A model generated the notes under the pieces. It was not told the DNA's origin, searched no databases, and saw only the letters and a list, made by a program, of their open reading frames with translations. Positions 52,594 to 61,938 of a DNA stretch of 64,000 bases are shown here, one piece after another; within the stretch, counting starts at the first letter, position 1, and every line of letters starts with the position of its first letter. The DNA is from Mastigocoleus testarum BC008 (GTDB lineage Bacteria > Cyanobacteriota > Cyanobacteriia > Cyanobacteriales > Nostocaceae): contig NZ_LMTZ01000083.1 of the NCBI RefSeq assembly GCF_001456025.1, positions 78,577 through 142,576 of the forward strand. Reading direction: 5' to 3'. The position numbers and the translations under genes were made by a program.

Positions 52594-55500
52594 TCAGATC
52601 TGTGCACATTGGAGCGGAAGTATAATCTCAAATTCAGTTCCTTCATCTGGCTTGGAATATACATTCACAATTCCACCATGTTTTTGGACTATTGAATAAC
52701 TCACAAATAACCCCAAACCTGTACCCCGACCAACTGCTTTTGTTGTAAAAAACGGTTCAAAAATGCGTTCTTGAATATTCACTGGAATTGTACTGTCTGT
52801 ATTAGCAATCCCTATACTTACCCACTTTTCATCTATCGCTTTAGTACGAATCCCTATTTCTGGATTTTCACCCCTTTGAGTATTGTCTCGAATCGCATCA
52901 ATTGCATTATTGATGATATTGAGAAAAACTTGATTGAGTTCGCTGGGATAGCAGGTTATTTTTGGTAAATTATGACAATATTCTTTGATTATTTTAATTT
53001 CTCTCTGATTTTCTGAACCTTGCAAACGATTTTGTAAAATTAATAAAGTACTTTCAATCCCGCTGTGTATATCTACTGCTTTAATTGCAGATTCATCCAA
53101 ACGAGAAAAGTTACGTAAACTCAAAACTATTTGCTTGATGCGATTACTACCTGATTCCATAGATTTGATGATTTTAGTCACATCCTCAAATAGAAAATCC
53201 AGGTCAATCTCCTCACACTTTCCTTTTATTACCGAACTTGGCTGGGGATATTCCTGTTGATAAAGTCCCAGCAAACTTATCATTTCTTCGATATAACTTT
53301 TTGTATAACTTAGATTACCTTCAATAAAACTAATGGGATTATTTATTTCGTGAGCAATCCCTGCAACTAATTGACCCAAAGATGACATTTTCTCATTTTG
53401 AATTAGTTGTGCTTGAGTTCGCTGCAATGTTCTCAAAGCTTGTTCTAAATCCTGGGCTTTTTGGTTCAAAGCTCGAGTCTTTCGCTTCACCTCGGATTTG
53501 AGAATTTGGGAATAATTTTCAGTTTTCTGATACAACCGGGCATTTTCAATGGAGATTGCAGCTTGACTAGTCAAAAGTTGAAGGATTTCGATTCGATCCA
53601 GAGTAAAAGCACCCAAGGTCAAATTATTTTCTAGGTATAAAATACCGATGAGTTTTTTTTGCCGAATAATTGGAATACATAAAACTGATTTGGGTTTGTG
53701 GGTAACTATATAGTGGTCGCCAGCAAATTGGACTACTGAACTCAAGTTTTCAAAAACAGCTGTTTTTTGGGTGCATCTAACCAAATCAATTAAACTTTGG
53801 GGAATTTTCTGGTATCGCTTGAGGGGGATTTCTAAATGCTGTATCTGTTCTCCTTGTACTTGCTCTTGAAATGTACTTACTTGCTTAGGTTTATTATCAG
53901 CTTGAATAACTACAAACCATTGATTATCATCTTGACAAAGAATAAGGTGACCGCTTTGGGCTCCAGCATTTGCGATCGCTGTTTCCATTAAAGTTGTTAA
54001 CAGTTTCTCTAACTCAATTTCCTGTGAAATAGCTTGTGCTGCTTTCATTACTGACGGAAAATCTAACGATAAATTCTGGCTGCTACTAGTTCTAATTACA
54101 TTTTCGATAGATGTAGAAGTTATGTTTGCACTATTTTTAATATTGAGGTTATTAGTCTTAAGGATAGTTGCTAGCAGATAGGGGTATTGTTGTTCTAAGT
54201 GGTCAACTTTAGCCTTTGCACCCCAACGGGAGTAACAATAACAGGCCCCTTGCATATAGACCGCAGCAATTTTATCCTTACCCCAACTCAAGTAAAATTT
54301 AGCTGCTAATTCGTTAGCTAAAGCTTCTTCTTGAAGATATTTATTTTCTTTGGCTTTACCAATGGCGTGATCGTATAAATTTACTGCTTTGATTTTTTTC
54401 CCAGTAACACGGGCTATTTCTGCCTCAAGCAACAAAAATTTATGCTGGAAGTTTTCTGGACAATTCATTGCCCAAAGTTTCATTTTTTCTTGGTTCTCAG
54501 ATAATTTATGCCAATATTTTTCTTGTTGAGATTTTGAAGCTTTTGAATAAAGACTGATAATATTTAGAGAATAATAAAAAATATGAACTGCAACCTGATA
54601 TTTGGCGGCTAAGACTGCAATTATTTTTTTTGTTTCTTCAGAATAATAGAGGGATTCTGTTACTCTATCATATAAATAAAGCAACATTGACTTCAATATA
54701 TAGTAATGACAGAGTGCATAAGTACTTTGATTATTCTGACATTTCTCTAGATACTTTTGTTCGCTGCAGCCATCAATATCGAATGATTCCAATGAACTTG
54801 TATGTCCAAGTAAGTTCATTATTATCATATCGAGTGCCAGGATTGAATCCTCTCCAACCTGATGATTATTTTTTTGCACAAATAACAAACACTCTGGCAA
54901 ATTAGATATAATTTCTTCTAAATTTTTTCCCTGATAAAATGGATTTAATAGCTTATAAATCAGAATATAGCCCAAAAATAGAAAATTTCCAGATGCTAGT
55001 CCAGCTTGAATTCCCTCATCAAATATTTTCTCACTTCCTTGGAGGGGTTGATTCCAGGCATAGACGTTATTGCCAAAGATATAGCAAGCTTGGGTAATAT
55101 CATCTAACTTGTTATATTTTCTGCTCAATTTTAATCCCAATAATCCAAAATCGTACCCTAATTTATAATTAGCTAAAGCCGTTCCTAAAAACATTCCATA
55201 AACAATAAAGCCGTAAGCAGAAGCAGGCACTGTACCATATTGATAAGAAAGTTCTACAATTTTCGTCCCTAACCAAAAATGTAGCTTTTCTTGTTGAGAG
55301 ATATAAGAAGGGACTAAAAGACTATTTAATAACTGAAGACATATTCTTTGCTGTGGAACAGTGGATTCTGGTAATTCAAGCCAAGATTGAAAAGAAATAT
55401 CTCGAATTTTTGAAGTTACATTCTGGAAAGAATTATGCAGAGATTTTTCAATATTTTCTGTCGACGGTAAATTTATTTTGAATAAATGCAGTGATTTTCT

Positions 55501-58119
55501 TCCAATATCTACTGCCATGATACCTTGACCCATCATGGTATATTGAATTATAAAAAGATTATATAAATCAGCTTTTTCTAATTTTTTTTGTGCTTTTTCT
55601 AAGGATAATAATATTAAATTTTCTGACTCCTGAAAATTACCATTTAGTTGTTCAGCTTCTGCTAGTAATCTATGAATATTGAAAGATAGTTCATAGTTAT
55701 CATCCCATCCACTCTTCCCAATATATTCTTGAGCAATTCTCAAATAATCTCTAAATGCAACATAAGCTGTTGATTTTTTGGCTTTCTCACCTGCATGAAT
55801 ATTTAATTTTATCAGTTCGATTATATCGCGTTCTTCAGTAATTAATTCGTGTCCCAAATTTAAATGATCTACTATTTCAAATAGTCTTTCTTCTTGAGAT
55901 TTACACTGAAGATTTGACAGTAATAAACGGCCAATATTTAGGTGAACTGACTTCTTTTGATTATCTTCAATTAATGTATAGACAGCTTGTTGTACTCGGT
56001 CGTGTAGAAATTTGTAAAAAATTTTCCCTGACCTTTCTTGATTAACATATTTTTCTGTGTCAAATTCAAATGTAAAAAAATCATCTGAAAAAAATTTATA
56101 AATCTCACCCTGAGGTATTACTAATCCTTCTTGCAGTGATTCCCATAAATTTCTGGCAGTTTGATAGTATGATTTTTTATAAACAATTGACAATGTTTCC
56201 AAATCGAAATGATTGCCAATACAAGCTGCTAATTTAAGAACCTTTTGTGTCTCTGGGGATAATTTCTGTAATAGAGCAGCTATAAATTCCACCACATCAT
56301 CGGTAAGGAATAATGCATCGATTTGCGTCAAATCCCATTCCCAATAGTGGTCATCGCGATTAAATTTAATATTTCCGTTCTGATATAAAGCCTTGAGCAA
56401 CTGTGTCGTGAAGAAGGGATTACCTTGTGTCTTACGAAAAATAAATTCAGTAAGGGGACGCGATCGCGCCGAAACTGACTTATCCGTGCACGGGGTTGAA
56501 CAATTCAAGATATCAGCAACTAAGCGACTTGTATCATCAAAGCTAAGAGATTGGAGAGTAATTGTATTAATGACCACTTCTGCTTGTTTGAACTTCTCTA
56601 ACAGGGCCATTAATGGATGTACGGAAGAGACTTCATTGTCCCGGTAAGCTCCTAACAGCAGCAGATGACTATTGCTCATAAGAATTTTGATGGACTCCAT
56701 TGAAGCTGCATCACTCCATTGCAAATCATCTAAAAATATCACCAGTGGATGATCGGCTTTTGCAAAAACCGCAATAAAATTTTGGAATAACAAATTAAAT
56801 CTATTGTGTGCAGCTGCTCCCGATAGTTCCGATACAGGTGGTTGTTTACCAATTAGAGCTTCAAGTTCTGGAATCACTTCAATCAAAACTTGGCCATTTT
56901 CACCAACAGCTTCTAAAATCTGAGTACACCATCTGAGTCGTTGGGAATCTGATTCTGATAATAATTGTCCCATCAAATCTCGTAGGGCTTGGACAAAGGC
57001 AGAAAAAGGAATATTGCGATTGAACTGGTTGAACTTTCCTTGAATAAAGTAACCTCGTTGGTGGGTCATTGGTTTATGAACTTCATTCACTACTGCAGTT
57101 TTACCAACGCCCGAAAATCCAGCTACCAACATTATTTCTGAACTACCATTGGTAACACGCTTGAAAGCGTCTAATAATTCTTGAACTTCCACTTCCCGTC
57201 CGTAAAGTTTTTCGGGAATTAAAAAATGATCGCACACATCCCGCTGACCAATTTCAAAATATCTAATTTCACCACTATCCTTTAATTGGTACAAACAAGT
57301 CTCTAGATCGTGCTTTAACCCCAAAGCACTTTGATACCTATCTTCGGCATTTTTCGCCATCAGCTTACTAATCACTTCACTGATGACTTCTGGTATCTCT
57401 GATTTAATGTCTGATATTCTAAATGCCTGTTGAGCGATATGACAATGTACCAAATCCATCGGGTCGTCAGATATGAATGGTAACTGTCCGGCGAGCATTT
57501 CAAACAAGGTTATTCCAAGGGAATAAAAATCGCTACGGTAGTCTATCCCTCGGTTCATTCTTCCTGTTTGTTCCGGAGAAATATACGCCAGAGTCCCTTC
57601 TAATAGATTAGGACTTTTGATTTCTTGGGTTTTTTTAGTAAGTAATGAAGCGATACTAAAGTCAATTAATTGAATCTGTTTCGTTTCGGGGTCAATGAGA
57701 ATATTTGCTGGTTTGATGTCTTTATGAATTACCTTGTTTTGGTAAAGATTGTGGAGAATATCAGCTAACTGGATTCCTAAAGACAAAAATTCAACTAAGG
57801 AAAGTCTGTGGGTTTTGATATATTCATCTAATGATATCTCCCCCTTATCTTCCATCACTAGAATATAACCATTACCAAAAGTTTCCAATGATAAAGGATG
57901 AATGACACCGGGAATATCGAGGTTCTTGGCGATCGCATACTGGTTACGAAATTGCAATAATTCGTTGAAGCTTGGATATTCAGAGTTGAGGAGTTTTATA
58001 ACTACAGCCAAGGAATCTTGTTCTCGCAATGCTCGATATACTTTTGTTCTTGAACCTGCATAAAGTTGTTCGCGAATTTGATATCCGGGAATAATCGGAG
58101 AACGACACACAATATTCAT
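52594..58119 (-). CDS. Giant Ser/Thr kinase - AAA ATPase - GAF - histidine kinase (Hstk type), paralogue
   Basis: 1,841 residues with the same order as the neighbour at 46830: kinase (VIHKDIKPANILIDP, LIDFSIASLL), AAA_16 (AGFSGVGKTAVVNEV, PLVIFLDDLQWSD), a diverged helical middle, GAF and histidine kinase (GIAHEINNPISFIEGN, GTGLGLFVS). The ends are far more similar to the neighbour than the middle, which suggests tandem duplication followed by divergence of the sensor/helical region. The input signal may therefore differ. A fragment of a third copy lies at 58258. Regulation and partners are unknown. Confidence 0.95.
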   Translation of the reverse strand: MNIVCRSPIIPGYQIREQLYAGSRTKVYRALREQDSLAVVIKLLNSEYPSFNELLQFRNQYAIAKNLDIPGVIHPLSLETFGNGYILVMEDKGEISLDEYIKTHRLSLVEFLSLGIQLADILHNLYQNKVIHKDIKPANILIDPETKQIQLIDFSIASLLTKKTQEIKSPNLLEGTLAYISPEQTGRMNRGIDYRSDFYSLGITLFEMLAGQLPFISDDPMDLVHCHIAQQAFRISDIKSEIPEVISEVISKLMAKNAEDRYQSALGLKHDLETCLYQLKDSGEIRYFEIGQRDVCDHFLIPEKLYGREVEVQELLDAFKRVTNGSSEIMLVAGFSGVGKTAVVNEVHKPMTHQRGYFIQGKFNQFNRNIPFSAFVQALRDLMGQLLSESDSQRLRWCTQILEAVGENGQVLIEVIPELEALIGKQPPVSELSGAAAHNRFNLLFQNFIAVFAKADHPLVIFLDDLQWSDAASMESIKILMSNSHLLLLGAYRDNEVSSVHPLMALLEKFKQAEVVINTITLQSLSFDDTSRLVADILNCSTPCTDKSVSARSRPLTEFIFRKTQGNPFFTTQLLKALYQNGNIKFNRDDHYWEWDLTQIDALFLTDDVVEFIAALLQKLSPETQKVLKLAACIGNHFDLETLSIVYKKSYYQTARNLWESLQEGLVIPQGEIYKFFSDDFFTFEFDTEKYVNQERSGKIFYKFLHDRVQQAVYTLIEDNQKKSVHLNIGRLLLSNLQCKSQEERLFEIVDHLNLGHELITEERDIIELIKLNIHAGEKAKKSTAYVAFRDYLRIAQEYIGKSGWDDNYELSFNIHRLLAEAEQLNGNFQESENLILLSLEKAQKKLEKADLYNLFIIQYTMMGQGIMAVDIGRKSLHLFKINLPSTENIEKSLHNSFQNVTSKIRDISFQSWLELPESTVPQQRICLQLLNSLLVPSYISQQEKLHFWLGTKIVELSYQYGTVPASAYGFIVYGMFLGTALANYKLGYDFGLLGLKLSRKYNKLDDITQACYIFGNNVYAWNQPLQGSEKIFDEGIQAGLASGNFLFLGYILIYKLLNPFYQGKNLEEIISNLPECLLFVQKNNHQVGEDSILALDMIIMNLLGHTSSLESFDIDGCSEQKYLEKCQNNQSTYALCHYYILKSMLLYLYDRVTESLYYSEETKKIIAVLAAKYQVAVHIFYYSLNIISLYSKASKSQQEKYWHKLSENQEKMKLWAMNCPENFQHKFLLLEAEIARVTGKKIKAVNLYDHAIGKAKENKYLQEEALANELAAKFYLSWGKDKIAAVYMQGACYCYSRWGAKAKVDHLEQQYPYLLATILKTNNLNIKNSANITSTSIENVIRTSSSQNLSLDFPSVMKAAQAISQEIELEKLLTTLMETAIANAGAQSGHLILCQDDNQWFVVIQADNKPKQVSTFQEQVQGEQIQHLEIPLKRYQKIPQSLIDLVRCTQKTAVFENLSSVVQFAGDHYIVTHKPKSVLCIPIIRQKKLIGILYLENNLTLGAFTLDRIEILQLLTSQAAISIENARLYQKTENYSQILKSEVKRKTRALNQKAQDLEQALRTLQRTQAQLIQNEKMSSLGQLVAGIAHEINNPISFIEGNLSYTKSYIEEMISLLGLYQQEYPQPSSVIKGKCEEIDLDFLFEDVTKIIKSMESGSNRIKQIVLSLRNFSRLDESAIKAVDIHSGIESTLLILQNRLQGSENQREIKIIKEYCHNLPKITCYPSELNQVFLNIINNAIDAIRDNTQRGENPEIGIRTKAIDEKWVSIGIANTDSTIPVNIQERIFEPFFTTKAVGRGTGLGLFVSYSIVQKHGGIVNVYSKPDEGTEFEIILPLQCAQI

Positions 58120-58257
58120 TTATGCTTTACCTTGTTGCAGCTTAGCCATGTACTTCTCTCATAGAAGCAGTGCGCAGTAATTCTACACCTCATTATGATT
58201 CCCACAAATTAGATATTCGTTAACACTCACTATTTGGCTTGGCTTTATTAAAATAGC

Positions 58258-58401
58258 TGTGCACATTGGAGCGGAAATACAATCTCAAATTCAGTTCCTT
58301 CCTCTGGCTTGGAAGATACATTCACATCTCACTATGTTTTTAGACTATTGAATAACTCACAAATAACCCTAGACCTTTACCCCAAACTACTACTTTTGTT
58401 A
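58258..58401 (-). pseudogene. Decayed 3' fragment of a third giant kinase gene
   Basis: About 140 bases match the 3' end of the gene at 52594. GTGCACATTGGAGCGGAA (58259-58276) is also found at 52602, and the match runs on through the histidine kinase G-box codons with scattered changes and at least one single-base deletion (ATTCACATCTCACTATG versus ATTCACAATTCCACCATG), which breaks the frame. It has lost everything upstream of the C terminus. This is direct evidence that a third tandem copy once existed or that a copy fragment was left behind by recombination. Confidence 0.8.
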
Positions 58402-58628
58402 GCTGTTGTTTCTGAAATCTAGTATTCCCATAAACCGGATGGTGAATAATAACAAGCAAATTAATCCTAACAGGAAACAATTTTTATCCCAGATATTTCG
58501 AATGAATACCTACTTTATGTAAGTTGCAGATATCAATTAATTTTTAAAATACATCCCAAAATCAAAACACTTCCTATTAAATTTTTGATTAACTCTACTT
58601 ATCTAAACAAAATAGTTACTTTTATTTA

Positions 58629-58670
58629 CAACATACCTTATTTTCTCTGTTAACAAAATAAGGTATGTTG
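58629..58670 (+). promoter_or_regulatory. Strong 16-bp hairpin upstream of a small gene
   Basis: CAACATACCTTATTTT (58629-58644) pairs perfectly with AAAATAAGGTATGTTG (58655-58670) around CTCTGTTAAC. It ends 95 bp before the start codon of the gene at 58766. It could be a mobile element remnant, an operator or a 5' UTR structure; there is no T run. Confidence 0.6.
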
Positions 58671-58765
58671 ATGTAGAAGAAATTAATATAAATGCAGTCT
58701 TTTGTAGTGTTTAAGTGTGGATATTATACCATACAAATCTACAGGGAGCGCGGGAGGCTAACATA

Positions 58766-59146
58766 ATGTTTATTGAAGTCATAGATAATCTCGTAGAAGT
58801 AAATTCGATTAAAGTTATTCGCTTTGATTTTCAAACTACTGAGCATTTCAACTCAAGGGATTATCAACCAAATAGCAGAATCCCAAGTAGTTTGGAGAGA
58901 CTAAAAGAAATGAGTAAAGAATATGGAATTCTGACTGTTTATATTTTGTTAAAGGATAATACTCAAATTGTTGAAGTGAGAAAATTTGTGAGAAGAGATG
59001 AGATGGAAAAAATCAAGCAAGATATATTAGCAGAATTAAATATGAACTCTTCGAATGATAATCGCATAAAAATTGAAAATAGAAGTGAAAATCACGACAC
59101 TAGAAAATATCAGGTAACCAGAAAAATTAAATCTTTGAATAACTAA
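58766..59146 (+). CDS. Small hypothetical protein
   Basis: 126 residues, soluble. MFIEVIDNLVEVNSIKVIRF opens a small alpha/beta domain with ILTVYILLKDNTQIVEVRKF; the last 30 residues are Asn/Arg/Lys-rich. I chose the ATG at 58766 because GGGAGG (58752-58757) lies 8 bp upstream; an upstream ATG at 58715 would add a non-conserved-looking 17-residue extension. No family recognised. It stands alone between the signalling island and the nitrilase gene. Confidence 0.7.
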   Translation: MFIEVIDNLVEVNSIKVIRFDFQTTEHFNSRDYQPNSRIPSSLERLKEMSKEYGILTVYILLKDNTQIVEVRKFVRRDEMEKIKQDILAELNMNSSNDNRIKIENRSENHDTRKYQVTRKIKSLNN

Positions 59147-59257
59147 TTTATAATTATTCATTTTTCCTTCACAATTTGTAGTCTGTCTGTACCGATTGTC
59201 GATCCCCAATTTTCAAGTTCGGAAAATTTCTAAATTAAGGATATTCTCTTATAATCG

Positions 59258-59374
59258 GGACTTATGCACAGAGTCGAATAAATATGAGGGCTTGGGAGAA
59301 GCAAAAACCTTATATAACCCTTGATATTCGATAGAGCATCCTCTGTTAGGACGCTTCCTGGGTGGCATAAGTCC
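59258..59374. mobile_element. MITE-like element, 117 bp
   Basis: GGACTTATGC (59258-59267) and GCATAAGTCC (59365-59374) are 10-bp perfect terminal inverted repeats around a non-coding core. Ends of the form GGGACTTAyGC are common on small non-autonomous transposable elements of filamentous cyanobacteria. No transposase is in the window to mobilise it. Confidence 0.6.
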
Positions 59375-59418
59375 TAAGAATAATTTCTTGAATATTCCAC
59401 GCTTTAATTATTCGATCT

Positions 59419-60231
59419 ATGAAGTCTTATCTCGCCGCCGCCATTCAAATGACCAGCGTACCTGAGTTAAAAGAAAATTTGGTACAAGCGGAAGAATTAA
59501 TTGAAATAGCAGTTCGTCAAGGCGCTCAACTTGTTGGCTTACCAGAAAATTTTTCTTTTATGGGAGAAGATCAAAAGAAGCTAGCGCAAGCCGAAACAAT
59601 TGCTCGGGAAACCGAGAAATTTCTCAAAACAATGGCACAGCGGTATCAAGTTAACATATTGGGTGGTGGTTTTCCGGTACCTGTGGAAGGGAAAGACAAA
59701 GTTTTCAATACAGCATTATTAATCGATCCTAACGGTCAAGAACTAACCCGCTACCAAAAAGCTCATCTATTCGATGTGAATGTTCCTGATGGTAACACCT
59801 ACCGAGAATCGATTACAGTAATGCCGGGGACCGAACTGCCTTCTGTTTATTCTTCTGAAACACTTGGCAATATCGGACTATCTGTCTGTTATGATGTACG
59901 TTTCCCTGAATTATACAGACACTTATCTGAAAAAGGTACGGATATTATTTTTGTCCCGGCAGCCTTTACTGCTTTTACCGGCAAAGACCACTGGCAAGTA
60001 TTATTACAAGCACGCGCAATTGAAAATACCTGTTATGTAATCGCTCCAGCCCAAACAGGAATTAACTATGCCCGTCGTCAAACCCACGGACATGCGATGA
60101 TTATCGATCCTTGGGGAATAGTTTTAGCTGATGCTGGTGAAAAACCAGGAGTTGCAATTGCTGAAATTAATCCTGCCAGAATTGAACAGGTACGCAGACA
60201 AATGCCTAGTTTACAACATCGTGTATTCTAG
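59419..60231 (+). CDS. Carbon-nitrogen hydrolase (nitrilase/Nit2 family)
   Basis: 270 residues with the full nitrilase catalytic triad: Glu43 in GLPENFSFMG, Lys114 in RYQKAHLFDV and Cys157 in GLSVCYDVRFPELYR. The length and motifs fit the Nit1/Nit2 omega-amidase or deaminated-glutathione amidase branch rather than true nitrilases. It is cytosolic and hydrolyses a small amide; the exact substrate cannot be fixed from sequence. The ATG at 59419 follows the MITE-like element by 45 bp. It appears to be a single gene. Confidence 0.92.
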   Translation: MKSYLAAAIQMTSVPELKENLVQAEELIEIAVRQGAQLVGLPENFSFMGEDQKKLAQAETIARETEKFLKTMAQRYQVNILGGGFPVPVEGKDKVFNTALLIDPNGQELTRYQKAHLFDVNVPDGNTYRESITVMPGTELPSVYSSETLGNIGLSVCYDVRFPELYRHLSEKGTDIIFVPAAFTAFTGKDHWQVLLQARAIENTCYVIAPAQTGINYARRQTHGHAMIIDPWGIVLADAGEKPGVAIAEINPARIEQVRRQMPSLQHRVF

Positions 60232-60824
60232 AAATTTTAAATACCTACTAGAAATATAGACAAAGCTGAACATGGGCGTCTAGTCTAACCTCCCCTCGGT
60301 GATAGCGCTGCGTGCCGCCGCAGCTTTGCCCCCTGTAATACTAAGTCCGGGTTAATTACCCCTTTTTAGAATGAGAGAGGGAAGTGTGGGAGGTGTGAGA
60401 AGTGTGGGGGAAATCCCAAAAAATATAAAGGGGTTTTAAAAATCGGATTTGGTATAAGAGGCAGCTTTGCTGAACTTGGCTACGCCACGCGTTTTGAAGG
60501 CACTACGTGAACACATGGTGCAATACCCATAGCTAGAGGCTATAACTATAGCTGCCTACCTACGGATCCGGAGCCTTTACCTGCGGGTCCGGTAGGCTTA
60601 CGCTAGCCGCTAACAGCTAAATGTCGCGCGTTCTTAGCGGCATATGGGATAGTTTTTAGTACTTTTTCCTCATTATCTTCGTTTAAGCTCTATTTATTTA
60701 AAAGTCCAGTGATAAATACTAACTGGTAACTAAAGTTAAAGGATTGTATAAATGTTGTTACGAATACTTGTTGTTTTTTTTTTAACACATAAAATAACAT
60801 TGTGATTTATTTTACGATTACTTC
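60232..60824. other. Repeat-filled intergenic region
   Basis: No gene. It contains GCTGCGTGCCGCCGCAGC-type stems near 60305-60325, palindromic repeat sequence around 60470-60600, and the hairpin at 60606-60641. Confidence 0.6.
60606..60641. repeat. Palindromic repeat GCCGCTAA...TTAGCGGC
   Basis: 8-bp perfect arms separated by 20 nt containing CGCGCG. Same style as the other palindromic repeats in the window. Confidence 0.65.
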
Positions 60825-61712
60825 ATGATTCTAAGGTTATCTGCAAAGGCTAAGTTTATTACTCTGGGCGTTCTAGCTAGTTTCTTGGGTAATGTTCGAG
60901 CAAGTCAAGCAGTAACTAGTAGTAACACTGAACAAAATTTTAAAGTAGAAGATTTAATAAATACAATTAATTCTTTCCATGAACAGAATCTTATCGCTCA
61001 AAAATTCAACATCACATCTTACACCTCTGAGAATAGACGAGAACATGGATTAGATAGAGCTCTATTAAACGAAGACGTAATAACTCCTTTAGAAGAAAGT
61101 GTAGAATACAGCTACAACAAAGTAGATCTAAATGGTGATGGTAAAAAAGAAGCTATTGTTTATTTAGAAAATCTTGAGTTGTGTAATTCTGATGAATGTC
61201 ATATTTTTATCTTTCAGCCAGTAGGAAATAATTATCGCTTAGTATCCCAGATCGGTGGTGTATATGGGAGTTCGATTATTGTCAGCGATCGCAAAACAAA
61301 TGGCTGGCATAATTTGATTCTCCCACGTAAAAAACATTATCTAGGTCAACCGACATACGTATTGGCCCGATTTAGTGGTAATAAATACATCAAAGGTGGC
61401 TTAATATCTTCAACAGCTAAGATTTCAGGAAGAGCATATTTAGCAGATCGAGAGGATTCGCCCAAAATTGTATTGAGATGGGAAACTATATCCAACATTT
61501 CCGCATCTGTTTCTACCCAAACTTCTGGACAAAAAGTTAATGTTCGTTTGTATCCATCCATTCAGTCTCCTATTCTCTATGCAGCCAAAAATGGCGATCT
61601 AGTTAAAATTCTTCAACAAAAGAGAAGTGATGATGGCTATGCTTGGTTTCAAGTAGAATCTAAGGATTCAGGAAATCAAGGCTGGATTCGTAGCGATTTA
61701 CTGAAGTTTTAG
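60825..61712 (+). CDS. Secreted protein with SH3 domain
   Basis: 295 residues. A signal peptide (about 1-31, cleaved near RASQAV) is followed by a beta-rich middle with a calcium-loop-like DLNGDGKKEAIVYLE (FG-GAP/dockerin-like) and a C-terminal bacterial SH3 domain (about 230-295: GQKVNVRLYPSIQSPILYAA, WFQVESKDSGNQGWIRSDLL). SH3b domains usually bind the cell wall. It is probably periplasmic; the function is unknown. It is convergent with the aldolase gene. Confidence 0.85.
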   Translation: MILRLSAKAKFITLGVLASFLGNVRASQAVTSSNTEQNFKVEDLINTINSFHEQNLIAQKFNITSYTSENRREHGLDRALLNEDVITPLEESVEYSYNKVDLNGDGKKEAIVYLENLELCNSDECHIFIFQPVGNNYRLVSQIGGVYGSSIIVSDRKTNGWHNLILPRKKHYLGQPTYVLARFSGNKYIKGGLISSTAKISGRAYLADREDSPKIVLRWETISNISASVSTQTSGQKVNVRLYPSIQSPILYAAKNGDLVKILQQKRSDDGYAWFQVESKDSGNQGWIRSDLLKF

Positions 61713-61732
61713 AGAACTGGGAATAGAGAACT

Positions 61733-61811
61733 GGGAACAGGAAATTCTGACTTGACTCTTTTCCGCACTTCTTTGAAAAGGCACGAGGTATTTGCGCTGT
61801 TTCCTGTTCCC
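61733..61811. repeat. 12-bp perfect inverted repeat between convergent genes
   Basis: GGGAACAGGAAA (61733-61744) and TTTCCTGTTCCC (61800-61811) are exact inverted copies 55 bp apart. It may serve as a terminator for the SH3 gene or be an element remnant. Confidence 0.6.
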
Positions 61812-61815
61812 TTTA

Positions 61816-61857
61816 ATAAAAAACAAAAAACCCGGGAACTTCAAAATTTCCAGGTTT
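61816..61857 (-). terminator. Terminator of the aldolase gene
   Basis: On the minus strand AAACCTGGAA and TTCCCGGGTTT pair around TTTTGAAG-type loop sequence, followed by TTTGTTTTTTA. It lies about 80 bp after the stop at 61939. Confidence 0.72.
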
Positions 61858-61938
61858 GCTCAAATATTAGATTTAAATCCTCAATGAAGTAGAAACACTA
61901 CCAATCGAGTGTCTCTACCTACCTAAGTACGGCGAAAG

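Larger units (their letters stand above)
58120..58765. other. Region upstream of the second giant kinase
   Basis: Contains the pseudogene fragment (58258-58401) and a strong hairpin (58629-58670), both listed. Otherwise AT-rich and empty. Confidence 0.6.

Noticed and set aside
58715..58765. Upstream ATG extension of the 126-residue gene
   Set aside because: The ATG at 58766 has GGGAGG at ideal spacing, while the upstream ATG has none.
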